The position numbers and the translations under genes were made by a program. This document shows, one piece after another, positions 1-7,494 of a stretch of 23,261 bases of DNA. The stretch is from a virus, in the IMG/VR virus record IMGVR_UViG_3300017613_002319, positions 1 to 23,261 of that record; one strand, given 5' to 3'. Position 1 is the stretch's first letter; every line of letters starts with the position of its first letter. A model generated the notes under the pieces. That model was not told the origin of the DNA. It searched no databases and saw only the letters and a list, made by a program, of their open reading frames with translations.

Positions 1-14
1 ATTTTGGAGGAAAT

Positions 15-422
15 ATGAGAATACTTAATTTAGTTTTATTTATACTTTTACTTTGTTCTAATGTTTGTTTTGGGGCAGGATCTGCGGCTATAAATAGTGA
101 TCAAGTTATTATAGTTACAGGAGTAGTGGCTGATGGGGATGACTATGATGTATTTGCTGATACTGATGTGGTAGCAGTATTAAGTTCAGCGGTTATATCT
201 TATGTAACTTGGAGTGGTGGAGATATTGCAGCTACAAATTTATGTGAAGTTCATGATGCTAGTGGGAATGTCCTTATTCCTATTTTTACTAGTGTGGATG
301 GGGATGAAGCGTTTAGTACTCCATATTTAGGCTTAATAGGTAAATCTGGATCTTTCTTAATTAACCAGATGGATCATGGTATTATGCACATATTTCTTGA
401 GAGAGTTCTTAGTCATCCATAA
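15..422 (+). CDS. Secreted small beta-rich phage protein, function unknown
   Basis: A 135-residue ORF starting at ATG 15 with GGAGG at 6-10, close to ideal spacing. Residues 1-21 look like a signal peptide: Arg2, a hydrophobic run LNLVLFILLLC, then CFGA with likely cleavage after Ala21. The remainder alternates hydrophobic and polar residues with many Gly, Asp, Val and Ser, consistent with a beta-sandwich. It resembles in style the small beta proteins found among phage structural genes, but I recognise no family. The Cys at residue 14 lies inside the hydrophobic core, so a lipoprotein is unlikely. It sits at the head of a lysis-like block and its TAA stop directly abuts a 23-bp palindromic element. 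The ORF is well supported; the function is not. Confidence 0.75.
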   Translation: MRILNLVLFILLLCSNVCFGAGSAAINSDQVIIVTGVVADGDDYDVFADTDVVAVLSSAVISYVTWSGGDIAATNLCEVHDASGNVLIPIFTSVDGDEAFSTPYLGLIGKSGSFLINQMDHGIMHIFLERVLSHP

Positions 423-445
423 CTATGTTCAATTTTTGAACGGAG
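423..445 (+). repeat. 23-bp palindromic element, copy 1 (spacer T-rich)
   Basis: CTATGTTC, spacer AATTTTT, then GAACGGAG. The inner GTTCAA/TTGAAC dyad is perfect. It begins immediately after the TAA stop of the upstream gene, and its 3' GGAG is the Shine-Dalgarno of the GTG-started gene at 453. Its reverse complement matches copy 8 at 22 of 23 positions, so the spacer runs opposite to most other copies. Confidence 0.85.
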
Positions 446-452
446 GTATCAA

Positions 453-821
453 GTGGAATGTCCTGAGTGTAGGGAAGATATGCTTAAGAAGATTGGGGCT
501 GTTGAGAGTTGTAATAAAATTAGGCCTCCTAGAAAAGAGATATATGGTACACTAATAACTATAGCTTTAGGATTTCTAGTATTTTTAGGTTATCTTTGGT
601 TAGCGGTAGGTGCTAAAGCTAATGATGATGAGTTTAGGAGATATAAAGATGTAATGATGGAGAATAGTAAGCAAACTGCATTATCTGTTCAGAGGACGGA
701 GAATACTGTTAATAATGCTATGCGTATTATTTTGGAGGAGAGAGAACGTTCTATAAAGACTGATGAGAAACATGATGACTGTGATAAGGAACTTGATAAT
801 AGATTAGATGCCTTGGAGTAA
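453..821 (+). CDS. Membrane protein with N-terminal CxxC and C-terminal coiled coil
   Basis: A 122-residue protein starting at GTG 453, chosen because GGAGG at 442-446 sits seven bases upstream. The N-terminus carries C3-P-E-C6 and Cys20, a possible small metal-binding knuckle. It is followed by one clear transmembrane segment at about residues 33-53 (TLITIALGFLVFLGYLWLAVG). The rest, about residues 57-122, is highly charged and helical with coiled-coil character. Topology and position next to a putative endolysin make a lysis role (holin or spanin-like membrane protein) reasonable, but no family signature proves it. The alternative is an anchored virion or exclusion protein. The stop at 819-821 lies within the ribosome binding region of the next gene, so the two are probably translationally coupled. 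Confidence 0.7.
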   Translation: MECPECREDMLKKIGAVESCNKIRPPRKEIYGTLITIALGFLVFLGYLWLAVGAKANDDEFRRYKDVMMENSKQTALSVQRTENTVNNAMRIILEERERSIKTDEKHDDCDKELDNRLDALE

Positions 822-825
822 TATT

Positions 826-1053
826 ATGCCTCCTGAATGGAACCAGAAAGTGTGTGAGATGTGTATTAATACTGTTAAGGCTTGTATTACTCATTTAGAG
901 GATGAGGAGTATGATGAGGCTCAGTATAGTTTAAGTTTACTATACAAACACATAACTGAATGGCAGAAGTCTTGGGAGAAAGAGTATGAGAGAGTTTATT
1001 CCTCTCTACGAGGACAAGTCGGACAGGGAACATGTAATGAGGATGGCTTATAG
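826..1053 (+). CDS. Small hypothetical phage protein (75 aa)
   Basis: The ORF can open at ATG 808, but ATG 826 is preferred because GGAG at 815-818 sits seven bases before it and the upstream gene ends at 821. The product has 75 residues: four Cys, many aromatic and acidic residues, and a predicted helical character (region about residues 20-60 with LEDEEYDEAQ and EWQKSWEKEYERV). No family is recognised and no helix-turn-helix is obvious. It lies where a small terminase subunit might be expected (upstream of the large one), but I see nothing in the sequence that shows this. It overlaps the next gene by about 17 bases. Confidence 0.55.
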   Translation: MPPEWNQKVCEMCINTVKACITHLEDEEYDEAQYSLSLLYKHITEWQKSWEKEYERVYSSLRGQVGQGTCNEDGL

Positions 1054-1228
1054 GTATATCATTAGAGATCTCTTACTTGGTATGCCTGTAGATGAAAATA
1101 TTATTAAGGTGTTAGATTATAACTTTGGGTATTATGATGACAACTTGGTTCAAAAAAGGAGTAAGAGGAAAGTTACATCCTATAGCTCAGAAGGGCTTCG
1201 GGCGGTTGGAGAGGCTCTACTCGAGTAA
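1037..1228 (+). CDS. Small hypothetical phage protein (63 aa)
   Basis: The frame is open from ATG 986, but ATG 1037 is the more likely start: AGGGA at 1025-1029 is well spaced and the overlap with the upstream gene falls to 17 bases. The product begins MRMAYRYIIRDLLLGM and has a basic middle (QKRSKRK). No family is recognised. Its 3' end overlaps the M15-like peptidase frame by about 95 bases, so it may be a short leader-like gene in a coupled overlapping string. It might also be a non-functional shadow of the next reading frame, hence the moderate confidence. Confidence 0.4.
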   Translation: MRMAYRYIIRDLLLGMPVDENIIKVLDYNFGYYDDNLVQKRSKRKVTSYSSEGLRAVGEALLE

Positions 1229-1424
1229 GGGCCTAGATTATAAATGCACATCAATAGAGGAGGGTAATCATGGACCTGGTACATTTCACGAACTTGGATT
1301 GGCTTGGGACGCACAAGGACAAGGAGTCGCTATCGACGATATTAGGGGGGCTCTTGGGGAAGGTTTTCAAGTCTTTCATAGTAATGCTGGTGCTATCCAT
1401 CACGAGTATGACATATGGGGCTGA
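1134..1424 (+). CDS. Peptidase M15-like metallopeptidase, putative endolysin
   Basis: A 96-residue single-domain protein. The M15 (D-Ala-D-Ala carboxypeptidase / VanY-like) signature is visible: HGPGTFHELGLAWD at residues 46-59, where His52 and Asp59 fit the first two zinc ligands. IDDIRGALGEGFQVF follows, then AIHHEYD where His89 fits the third ligand, near Glu91. Short phage members of this fold cleave peptidoglycan stem peptides, so a lysis role is the natural inference. There is no signal peptide, so export would need a holin, possibly the membrane protein at 453. The frame is closed by TAG at 1113, so the start must be TTG 1125, ATG 1134 or ATG 1137. None has a strong Shine-Dalgarno, suggesting coupling to the upstream gene. 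It ends in TGA and overlaps neighbours on both sides. Confidence 0.65.
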   Translation: MMTTWFKKGVRGKLHPIAQKGFGRLERLYSSKGLDYKCTSIEEGNHGPGTFHELGLAWDAQGQGVAIDDIRGALGEGFQVFHSNAGAIHHEYDIWG

Positions 1425-1743
1425 TCTTACTTTTGAGGTAGATCATCCAACACCTCAGATAGTAGATGGGTATCATATTTATGTAGTATTACAATCTGAT
1501 GAATATGGTGTTGGAGTACCTATGCTTGGTGAAGATGGACAAACTCCTGGCAGTATGACTCATCTTGAAACTATTGCTCCTACAGAATGGACGATTTATA
1601 AGGCTGTTGCTACTGCATGGAATATACAAGGAACAAGTGGATATTCACCAGAATTATTGTTTGCTGTTGGACCTAGACCTATGGATATGATTATTATAGA
1701 TGGTCCTCCTGGTGCACCTGGTTTAGCAATTAGATGCCAATAG
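1270..1743 (+). CDS. Secreted or anchored protein with fibronectin type III-like domain
   Basis: The C-terminal 110 residues look like one fibronectin III-type beta sandwich: VDGYHIYVVLQ early, then YKAVATAWNIQGTSGYS near the end, the familiar last strands of that fold. It ends in a Gly/Pro-rich tail (DGPPGAPG). Before it lies a signal-peptide-like stretch, FIVMLVLSITSMTYGA. The start is ambiguous. ATG 1270 has a very strong GAGGAGGG at 1257-1264 but adds a 37-residue cytosolic stretch. TTG 1354, with G-rich 1344-1350 just upstream, would give a textbook signal peptide (GKVFKSFIV...). Either way the gene overlaps the M15 peptidase by 71 to 155 bases in another frame. Adhesion to host or carbohydrate surfaces is a guess. 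The frame is real, judging by the domain; function is open. Confidence 0.6.
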   Translation: MDLVHFTNLDWLGTHKDKESLSTILGGLLGKVFKSFIVMLVLSITSMTYGADLTFEVDHPTPQIVDGYHIYVVLQSDEYGVGVPMLGEDGQTPGSMTHLETIAPTEWTIYKAVATAWNIQGTSGYSPELLFAVGPRPMDMIIIDGPPGAPGLAIRCQ

Positions 1744-1753
1744 GAGATAATAT

Positions 1754-2194
1754 ATGGAAATATCTAATGCTAAGTTAGTATATGAGAAGGGATATAAGTA
1801 TCAAATAGTTGAGGATTTTAAGGTACAACTACCTCTTACTATAGAGAAGGATATTGAGATACCTTTTGCCTCCTTGAGTAAAGATGGTCTCCTTTGGTTA
1901 AAACCTGGCTTTGCCTATGATGGAGCTTCTGGGCCTACCAAGGATAGTAAGGCTAATATGAGGGGATCAGGTATTCATGATGCTCTCTATAAAATGATGA
2001 GGTTAGAACTCTTATCATTAAAGTGGAGACCTTTGGCGGATAAACTCCTTAAGGAATATTGTATAGCTGACACTAAGAAAGGATATAAGTGGGCAGCTAG
2101 GATAAGGTATAAAGCTTGGGAATGGAGTGTAGGAAAGTTTGCTCGTAAGAGTGCTACTTATGAAGGTAAGAGAAAGAGGTATATAGCACCATGA
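1754..2194 (+). CDS. DUF1353-like phage protein
   Basis: A 146-residue protein starting at ATG 1754 with AGGAG at 1742-1746. The features typical of DUF1353 proteins are present: a beta-rich N-terminal part, then GFAYDGASGP at residues 52-61, IHDALYKMM at 74-82 and a basic, tryptophan-rich helical C-terminus. DUF1353 proteins are common in tailed phages; their biochemical function is not established as far as I know. The gene lies directly before the large terminase and its stop overlaps that start as ATGA, so it is almost certainly co-translated with it. The assignment is by motif recognition only. Confidence 0.65.
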   Translation: MEISNAKLVYEKGYKYQIVEDFKVQLPLTIEKDIEIPFASLSKDGLLWLKPGFAYDGASGPTKDSKANMRGSGIHDALYKMMRLELLSLKWRPLADKLLKEYCIADTKKGYKWAARIRYKAWEWSVGKFARKSATYEGKRKRYIAP

Positions 2195-3690
2195 GTTATG
2201 TAGAAGATCCTGGAATTATAGAACCTAATTCACCAGAAGTAAAAGATATACTTTACAATTGCTATGGGGATATAAAGTACTTTTCTAGTACTATATTTCC
2301 GGATAGGTTTTATAATCCTTTCTCTGAAATGAGTAAGCTTATCTTTAATATATTGGATAGGGATGATATACAAAAGGCGGCTATTGCGGCTCCTAGAGGT
2401 TGGGGTAAGACTAGTACTGTTAACTTCTCTTTCCCAGCCTCTAATATACTCTTAAGAAAGAAGAAGTTTATTGTACCTATTTCTAATACTGCTACTCAAG
2501 CAGTAATGCAGAGTGAGAACCTTAAAAATGAACTCCTAAATAATGTTATGGTGAAATCAGTATTTGGGAATATGAAAAGTGATAGATTCTCTCAAGAGAG
2601 CTGGATTACAAGTAGTGGAACTATGGTACTCCCTAGGGGTAGTGGTCAGCAGGTAAGGGGTATTCTCTATGGTAATGAGAGGCCTGATCTCATTATTGGA
2701 GATGATATGGAGGATGCTGAGGAGGTAAAGAGTGAGGAACAAAGAGCTAAGAAGAAAGAGTGGTTCTTTGCTGATGTTTGTAATTCTATTAATAGGAGTA
2801 GGAAGGATTGGAAAATAGTTGTGGTAGGTACCATTCTTCATGAGGATTCTCTCCTCCAAAATCTCTTGGATGATCCTGATTGGTATAGTGTAAGACTTGA
2901 GCTTTGTGATGATAATTATGTTAGTAATTGGCCTGACTATATGGATGATGAGGAAGTTAAAAAGCTTGCTGAGTCTTATGCAGCTAGGGGTCAGTTAGAT
3001 GTATTCTATCGGGAATATAGGAATATGCCTATATCTACTGAGGATGCTACGTTTAGGCAAGATTACTTTAAGTACTATGAAGAGAGTGATCTAGCTATAT
3101 CTGATGCTCGAATTGAGAATATGGTTATAGTTGATCCAGCCAAAACGGTTAAGTTACATAGTGCTGAAAGTGCTGTTATCGGGATAGGAGTGGATACAGT
3201 TGCTAACAAAATATATATAAGGGATTTAGTAGCACAGAAGCTCTATCCCGATCAGCTTTATGAAGCTATCTTTGCTATGTGCCTAAAATTAAATGCTAGG
3301 GTGCTTGGAGTGGAAGTAACCTCCCTAAATGAGTTCATTACTTACCCTATCAAGAATGAGATGATAAAGAGAAGAATGATGGGGTTAGAGTTTGTTGAGC
3401 TAAAAGCGAGGGATAAGAAAGAGAAGAGAATCGCACAGATGGTTCCTTTTTATAGGATGGGAAATGTCTACCATAACAGGGCGTGTTGTGGTCCGCTCGA
3501 AGCCCAACTACTTTCTTTCCCTCGCTCTGCTCGATTTGACTGTATGGATGCTGAGGCATACTTTGTACCAATGTTAGAGAGTGGACTTAGGTATTTTGAT
3601 CCTACGGATGAAGAGATGGAGAATGAGTTCCTAGATCTTGAGGATGAGGATTATGATGAGCCTCCCATGCAAGATTGGAGGGTAGCCTAA
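2191..3690 (+). CDS. terL: Terminase large subunit
   Basis: A 499-residue packaging motor. The ATPase half has an adenine/Walker A region APRGWGKTST with Lys73, and Walker B LIIGDD with Asp171-Asp172 followed by Glu174. The C-terminal RNase H-like nuclease shows MVIVDP with Asp315, LGVEVT with Glu375, and FDCMDAEAY with Asp450 and Asp453. These are the expected acidic residues for DNA cleavage. Length and domain order are normal. The protein would dock on the portal and translocate DNA into the prohead. The start at ATG 2191 overlaps the upstream stop, with AGAGG at 2175-2179. A small CpG-rich patch at about 3480-3540 stands out from the otherwise CpG-poor gene and encodes the stretch before the last nuclease acids. 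No recognisable small terminase lies in the window. Confidence 0.93.
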   Translation: MSYVEDPGIIEPNSPEVKDILYNCYGDIKYFSSTIFPDRFYNPFSEMSKLIFNILDRDDIQKAAIAAPRGWGKTSTVNFSFPASNILLRKKKFIVPISNTATQAVMQSENLKNELLNNVMVKSVFGNMKSDRFSQESWITSSGTMVLPRGSGQQVRGILYGNERPDLIIGDDMEDAEEVKSEEQRAKKKEWFFADVCNSINRSRKDWKIVVVGTILHEDSLLQNLLDDPDWYSVRLELCDDNYVSNWPDYMDDEEVKKLAESYAARGQLDVFYREYRNMPISTEDATFRQDYFKYYEESDLAISDARIENMVIVDPAKTVKLHSAESAVIGIGVDTVANKIYIRDLVAQKLYPDQLYEAIFAMCLKLNARVLGVEVTSLNEFITYPIKNEMIKRRMMGLEFVELKARDKKEKRIAQMVPFYRMGNVYHNRACCGPLEAQLLSFPRSARFDCMDAEAYFVPMLESGLRYFDPTDEEMENEFLDLEDEDYDEPPMQDWRVA

Positions 3691-5042
3691 TGGCACAGAA
3701 GATGTATTATGTAGGTTCTCATGGACCTTTTTACTATGATGATAGTGATGTGTATAATGATGCACATCCTCTCATTAATCACCAGGGGATATATACTGAG
3801 GGGAAAATGAGGGCTGATGGGGCTCCTACTAATGATGAAGATGTGGTAAGGCTTGAGGATGTGAACTCTAGACTTATTTCCCCTATTCCAGTAGTTGATA
3901 TAGATGATCCATCAGCAGAACTTGTTCTTTATGGAGGCGATGCTGGGTCAGTTATAGTATGTTATGAGGTAGAGGCTGATGCTAATCAGATTACAGTCTA
4001 TGAATGGGATAGTGCTTGTGCAGCTGGAATTAATATTCCTTATGTTGTAGCAGGCTCTAGTGGGTTTTGGATTGCTGTGGCTGGTAAGTATACTAACTCA
4101 GAAGTTAAATTAGGGAATGATCTTACTATAGGAAATGGTGCTACTGGAGTTGATTATAAGCTTACTTTCGATGGAGAGACTAATGATGGTATTATAGAAT
4201 GGATGGAAGATGAGGATTACTTTAAATTCTCAGATGATATACTAATGGATGGGGGTACTCAAATATTCTTTCGTGATTCTAATGGTTGGATTTACTCTGG
4301 TGGTGCAAATCTAATTAGTATAGTTGTGCAGGATTTACAACTTTATTCTAATGCTATAGACTTAGGAAGGAATGGAGTTGATGCTGATACTATTTTAAAA
4401 TTTATGTCTAGTACTAATGATGGTGTAGTAACATGGAAAAATACTGAGGATTACTTACAATTTTCAGATGATATTTTAATAGAGTTAGCTGAAAAGATAT
4501 TTTTTAGAGATACTGCTCTTTCTATTTCTTCAGTAGATGATGGATATATAGATTATGATGCTGATACAGGACATAGGTTTTCAGGCCCATCAGTACGTAT
4601 AAATGGTGATCTCTATATAGGTCAAGATGCTGATGCTGATACAGCTATAGTATTTACTGGGGACACGAATGATGGTCAGATAACTTATAAAGAGGATGAG
4701 GATATTTTTGAGATTGGTTCAGGTTTTAGTAATACTCCTGATGAGATAACAGCTACTAGTGATGGAGTAGCTGCATCATTAACTACCATTAATACAGAAG
4801 TAACTACCAATGGGGATGCAGATCTTGATAATGTTACTCTTGCTAATGGTACAAGTGGACAAGTTAAGAATATCTATTGTGTTGTTCTAGGGAATGTTGG
4901 GGATACCTGGAAAATAACTCCAGCTAATATGGTTGGAGGATCTCAAATAACTTTTACTGGGGTAGGACAAGGATGTACTTTAAGTTATGCTGATAATGAA
5001 GGATGGGTAGTTACTGGTAATAATGGTGGGACGATTACATAA
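3690..5042 (+). CDS. Tail fibre or appendage protein with three imperfect repeats
   Basis: The start is ATG 3690, sharing its A with the terminase TAA stop (TAATG), with GGAGGG at 3677-3682. This gives 450 residues. Three copies of a beta motif occur at about residues 162, 241 and 325 (roughly 80 residues apart): TNDG, then a short strand, then a DED/TED acidic turn and FSDDI or a related strand, followed in the first two copies by an IFFRD strand. The C-terminal 90 residues (about 4770-5039) form a knob-like domain with GNVGDTWKITP and ITFTGVGQGCTLSY. This combination is typical of phage fibre or appendage proteins and rich in Asp, Gly and Thr. It probably trimerises on the virion; receptor binding is an inference. 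Confidence 0.65.
   Translation: MAQKMYYVGSHGPFYYDDSDVYNDAHPLINHQGIYTEGKMRADGAPTNDEDVVRLEDVNSRLISPIPVVDIDDPSAELVLYGGDAGSVIVCYEVEADANQITVYEWDSACAAGINIPYVVAGSSGFWIAVAGKYTNSEVKLGNDLTIGNGATGVDYKLTFDGETNDGIIEWMEDEDYFKFSDDILMDGGTQIFFRDSNGWIYSGGANLISIVVQDLQLYSNAIDLGRNGVDADTILKFMSSTNDGVVTWKNTEDYLQFSDDILIELAEKIFFRDTALSISSVDDGYIDYDADTGHRFSGPSVRINGDLYIGQDADADTAIVFTGDTNDGQITYKEDEDIFEIGSGFSNTPDEITATSDGVAASLTTINTEVTTNGDADLDNVTLANGTSGQVKNIYCVVLGNVGDTWKITPANMVGGSQITFTGVGQGCTLSYADNEGWVVTGNNGGTIT
4125..4750 (+). repeat. Three in-frame beta-repeat units within the appendage gene
   Basis: Protein-level repeats inside the appendage gene. Unit 1 is centred near 4180, unit 2 near 4415 and unit 3 near 4670. Each carries a TNDG turn and an acidic turn; the spacing is about 240-250 bases. 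The DNA itself has diverged, so this is an old internal duplication, not a recent one. Boundaries are approximate. Confidence 0.55.
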
Positions 5043-5065
5043 CTCTGTTCAAAAAATGAACATAG
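5043..5065 (+). repeat. 23-bp palindromic element, copy 2
   Basis: CTCTGTTC, spacer AAAAAAT, then GAACATAG. It follows immediately after the TAA stop of the appendage gene. The outer bases are CTCTG...CATAG, the reverse of the CTATG...CAGAG form, so its arms are in the orientation opposite to copies 3-6. The following AGGAGAGG supplies the Shine-Dalgarno for the gene at 5075. Confidence 0.85.
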
Positions 5066-5074
5066 GAGAGGGAT

Positions 5075-7456
5075 ATGGAAGGTAAAGTAGGGTTAACTTG
5101 GAAGAAAGTAGTTTTGGCATTAGGTATACTATTTACGTTTAGTGGAATTCTTTATGGGGCGAGAACTACTTATATCCCAGATATTACTACAAAGAATTTA
5201 ACTACTGCAACCCTTACAGCTAATACAGCTGATATAAGTGGAGGTACTATTGTAGCTAGTACTGGTACTTTTACTTATGCCACTATTGGTACGTTAGCTG
5301 TGAATACTATGACTGGGTCTGAATATACTGTTGGAGATATAGTTGCAGATACAATAACTGCAGATGTAGCTACTATAAGTACTAATGTACTTAATCATGC
5401 TACTGTTACAACTTTAGTTGCTCCTAATATTACCTATGGCCCTGAATCTGTAATTAAGAAAGTGTACTTTCCTGACACAGATGAATCTGATCATAGTCTT
5501 AGTGGGACATCTGGAACTATTGCTTGGATTAATGCTATATTAGCAGCCAGTGGTAGTCAAGGAACAATAGAGTTACCCGCAGATATAGTTTATGCCTTTG
5601 CAGATGATACTACTTTTGGAGTTGAGGTAAATCTTAGAATTAATCCTGGGGCTCTTATTACTCCAGCTAGTGGTAAGACAGTTACTATATATAGTGTAGA
5701 TGCTGGAAATTATCAGATATTTGATACAAGCTTAGGTGGGGAGATTATATTAGGTAGTAATGTACCTTGGAATGTAGCTTGGTGGGGGGGAGATGCAGAT
5801 GCTGTGATTGAAATTTCGGAAACTATTTCAGATAATACTATTAACAATGCTTATGTATATTTTCCTCCAGGTGAATACACGCTTGAAGCTACGGAGACAC
5901 ATCCTGGTGGGCTAGGTACCTCGGGCTGTGTGTTTAATGGAGTTTCTGGACTAACGATTGATTTTAGCCGAGCTACAGTTAAACAAACATCGGTTAGTGC
6001 AAATACACCTATGGGTGGGGTGTTTGTTTTATATGCTTGTACAGATGCTAATGTCTTGTGTGGGTTCTATGATGGAATATGTACTGGCCCTCCTTGGCTA
6101 GATGAAACTAATACTATGGTTCAAATATGTGGGGCTTGTGATGGGGTTACTGTTACAGGAGGAGTAGTGAATGGGGGTGATTCTTTATGTAGGGTAATAT
6201 CATCTGATGCAACTAGGACAGGAGATAAACCTAAAAATTGTCATGTGCAGGGAATTGTTAAAGATACTCAATATGGAATTATATATAGATATAATGATAA
6301 GGGGCAAACTTTTGATTTAATATTTGATGATTTACTTAGGGGTATATTTGTTTCAGGAGGTGGAGAAGGAATAACTGGAAATATTACAGGCTATAATTTT
6401 GTGGGTGGGACAGCTGTTGTTCTTGGAGTAGAAGATAATGATTATGCAAGAGATATTAATATTAATATGAATGTAGATCACGGGTTAGTTGGTTTTAGGA
6501 TAACTGCTGGTACTGGTAATACAGTCGGATATACAGTAGAAAATGTTAGAATATCTGGTATTGCAAAGGTCAATGATGCTACGGGTGAAGTCATGGACAT
6601 AATTGATACGGCTCATTCTAGCACAGTTATTCGCAACATTGATATGTCAGACCTAAATGGTGTTGTAGGGGCTACTGCTACAAGGGGAGTAATAATAGAT
6701 CCTGACGATGCCTGTACTATAGAAAATATTCAACTGCCAAGTATTTATAGTGATGGCATAGAACATGGAATTCTACTTAATAATAGTAGTGATGCGTCTA
6801 TAAATAATATTAAGGGACCTAGGTATTCAATAGTTAATACCATAGGTGCAGTTCATTCTCTTTATATGCATAATGGAGCTTTTTCTAATGTAAATCTTTC
6901 TGGAAGTTACTTATATGCACCAAATACCACTTCCTCACAAGATGTAGTAGTTCATGAGTGTGCTGGATTAAATATTACAGGAATGATAACTGAAGATGTT
7001 ACAAATTTTAAATATAGTACTGATATTCAGCTGGGTGGTGGAAAGGGTATGGGAACATATGATTTTACTACCCATGGGGTTATAGATACAGGAGATGATT
7101 ATGTTTTAGGATATATTCCTAGTTATGCCACCGTGACTAGAGTATATTATGAGGTTACTAAAACATTTACCTCATCAGGAGATGCTGCTGAGTTAGGTAT
7201 TGGAATCACTTCGGATGATGTAGAGGGAATAGTTCCTGGAAAGCAAATCCTACATGCAGATAATATATGGGATGATGCAAATACGTTAGTAGATAGTTCA
7301 AATGGAGATGTAATTCAGGATGGTACTTTAACAAATGCTTGCGATCCTACCACAGCTATAAGATCTATAGTATTACATAATGTTGTGGGGGGAGAGGATT
7401 TGACTGAGGGTGCTATTACAGTCATGTGGGAATATGTTGAGACTGGAGTTTATTAA
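5075..7456 (+). CDS. Beta-helix tail spike-like protein with N-terminal signal peptide
   Basis: A 793-residue protein starting at ATG 5075, with AGGAGAGG upstream. Residues 1-29 resemble a signal peptide: WKK, then VVLALGILFTFSGI, then LYGA with likely cleavage after Ala29. A Thr/Ala/Ile-rich stretch of short degenerate repeats follows (about 30-110). Next comes a right-handed beta-helix-like body beginning around YVYFPPGEYTL (about residue 260), a pectate-lyase-fold style motif of tail spikes. The last 110 residues form a separate beta module (YATVTRVYYEVTKTFTSSG ...), a type seen at the ends of other phage appendage proteins. Such spikes bind or degrade surface glycans; no catalytic triad is identified. 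A signal peptide on a virion appendage is unexpected, so membrane anchoring or secretion of a soluble enzyme are alternatives. Confidence 0.65.
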   Translation: MEGKVGLTWKKVVLALGILFTFSGILYGARTTYIPDITTKNLTTATLTANTADISGGTIVASTGTFTYATIGTLAVNTMTGSEYTVGDIVADTITADVATISTNVLNHATVTTLVAPNITYGPESVIKKVYFPDTDESDHSLSGTSGTIAWINAILAASGSQGTIELPADIVYAFADDTTFGVEVNLRINPGALITPASGKTVTIYSVDAGNYQIFDTSLGGEIILGSNVPWNVAWWGGDADAVIEISETISDNTINNAYVYFPPGEYTLEATETHPGGLGTSGCVFNGVSGLTIDFSRATVKQTSVSANTPMGGVFVLYACTDANVLCGFYDGICTGPPWLDETNTMVQICGACDGVTVTGGVVNGGDSLCRVISSDATRTGDKPKNCHVQGIVKDTQYGIIYRYNDKGQTFDLIFDDLLRGIFVSGGGEGITGNITGYNFVGGTAVVLGVEDNDYARDININMNVDHGLVGFRITAGTGNTVGYTVENVRISGIAKVNDATGEVMDIIDTAHSSTVIRNIDMSDLNGVVGATATRGVIIDPDDACTIENIQLPSIYSDGIEHGILLNNSSDASINNIKGPRYSIVNTIGAVHSLYMHNGAFSNVNLSGSYLYAPNTTSSQDVVVHECAGLNITGMITEDVTNFKYSTDIQLGGGKGMGTYDFTTHGVIDTGDDYVLGYIPSYATVTRVYYEVTKTFTSSGDAAELGIGITSDDVEGIVPGKQILHADNIWDDANTLVDSSNGDVIQDGTLTNACDPTTAIRSIVLHNVVGGEDLTEGAITVMWEYVETGVY

Positions 7457-7462
7457 ATATAA

Positions 7463-7485
7463 CTATGTTCAAAAAATAAACAGAG
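7463..7485 (+). repeat. 23-bp palindromic element, copy 3
   Basis: CTATGTTC, spacer AAAAAAT, then AAACAGAG. One arm base is changed (GAAC to AAAC). It is preceded by TAA, though here that TAA lies a few bases after the gene's own stop. Its terminal AGAG merges into GAGGAG, the Shine-Dalgarno of the portal gene. Confidence 0.85.
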
Positions 7486-7494
7486 GAGCAATGA

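Noticed and set aside
423-445. Palindromic elements as LexA (SOS) boxes
   Set aside because: The known boxes are GAAC-N4-GTTC (Gram-positive) or direct repeats GTTC-N7-GTTC (alphaproteobacteria). Here it is GTTC-N7-GAAC, the opposite arrangement, and the copies sit at every late block instead of one promoter.
826-1228. Small terminase subunit among the tiny genes upstream of terL
   Set aside because: The position is suggestive, but neither product shows a helix-turn-helix or any terminase-like feature, so I do not name one.
2557-2859. Minus-strand ORFs of 60-170 codons opposite terminase, capsid, adaptor and transglycosylase genes
   Set aside because: They lie wholly within strongly supported + strand genes, lack ribosome binding sites in sensible places, and have low-complexity Leu/Ser/Ile-rich products typical of antisense shadows.
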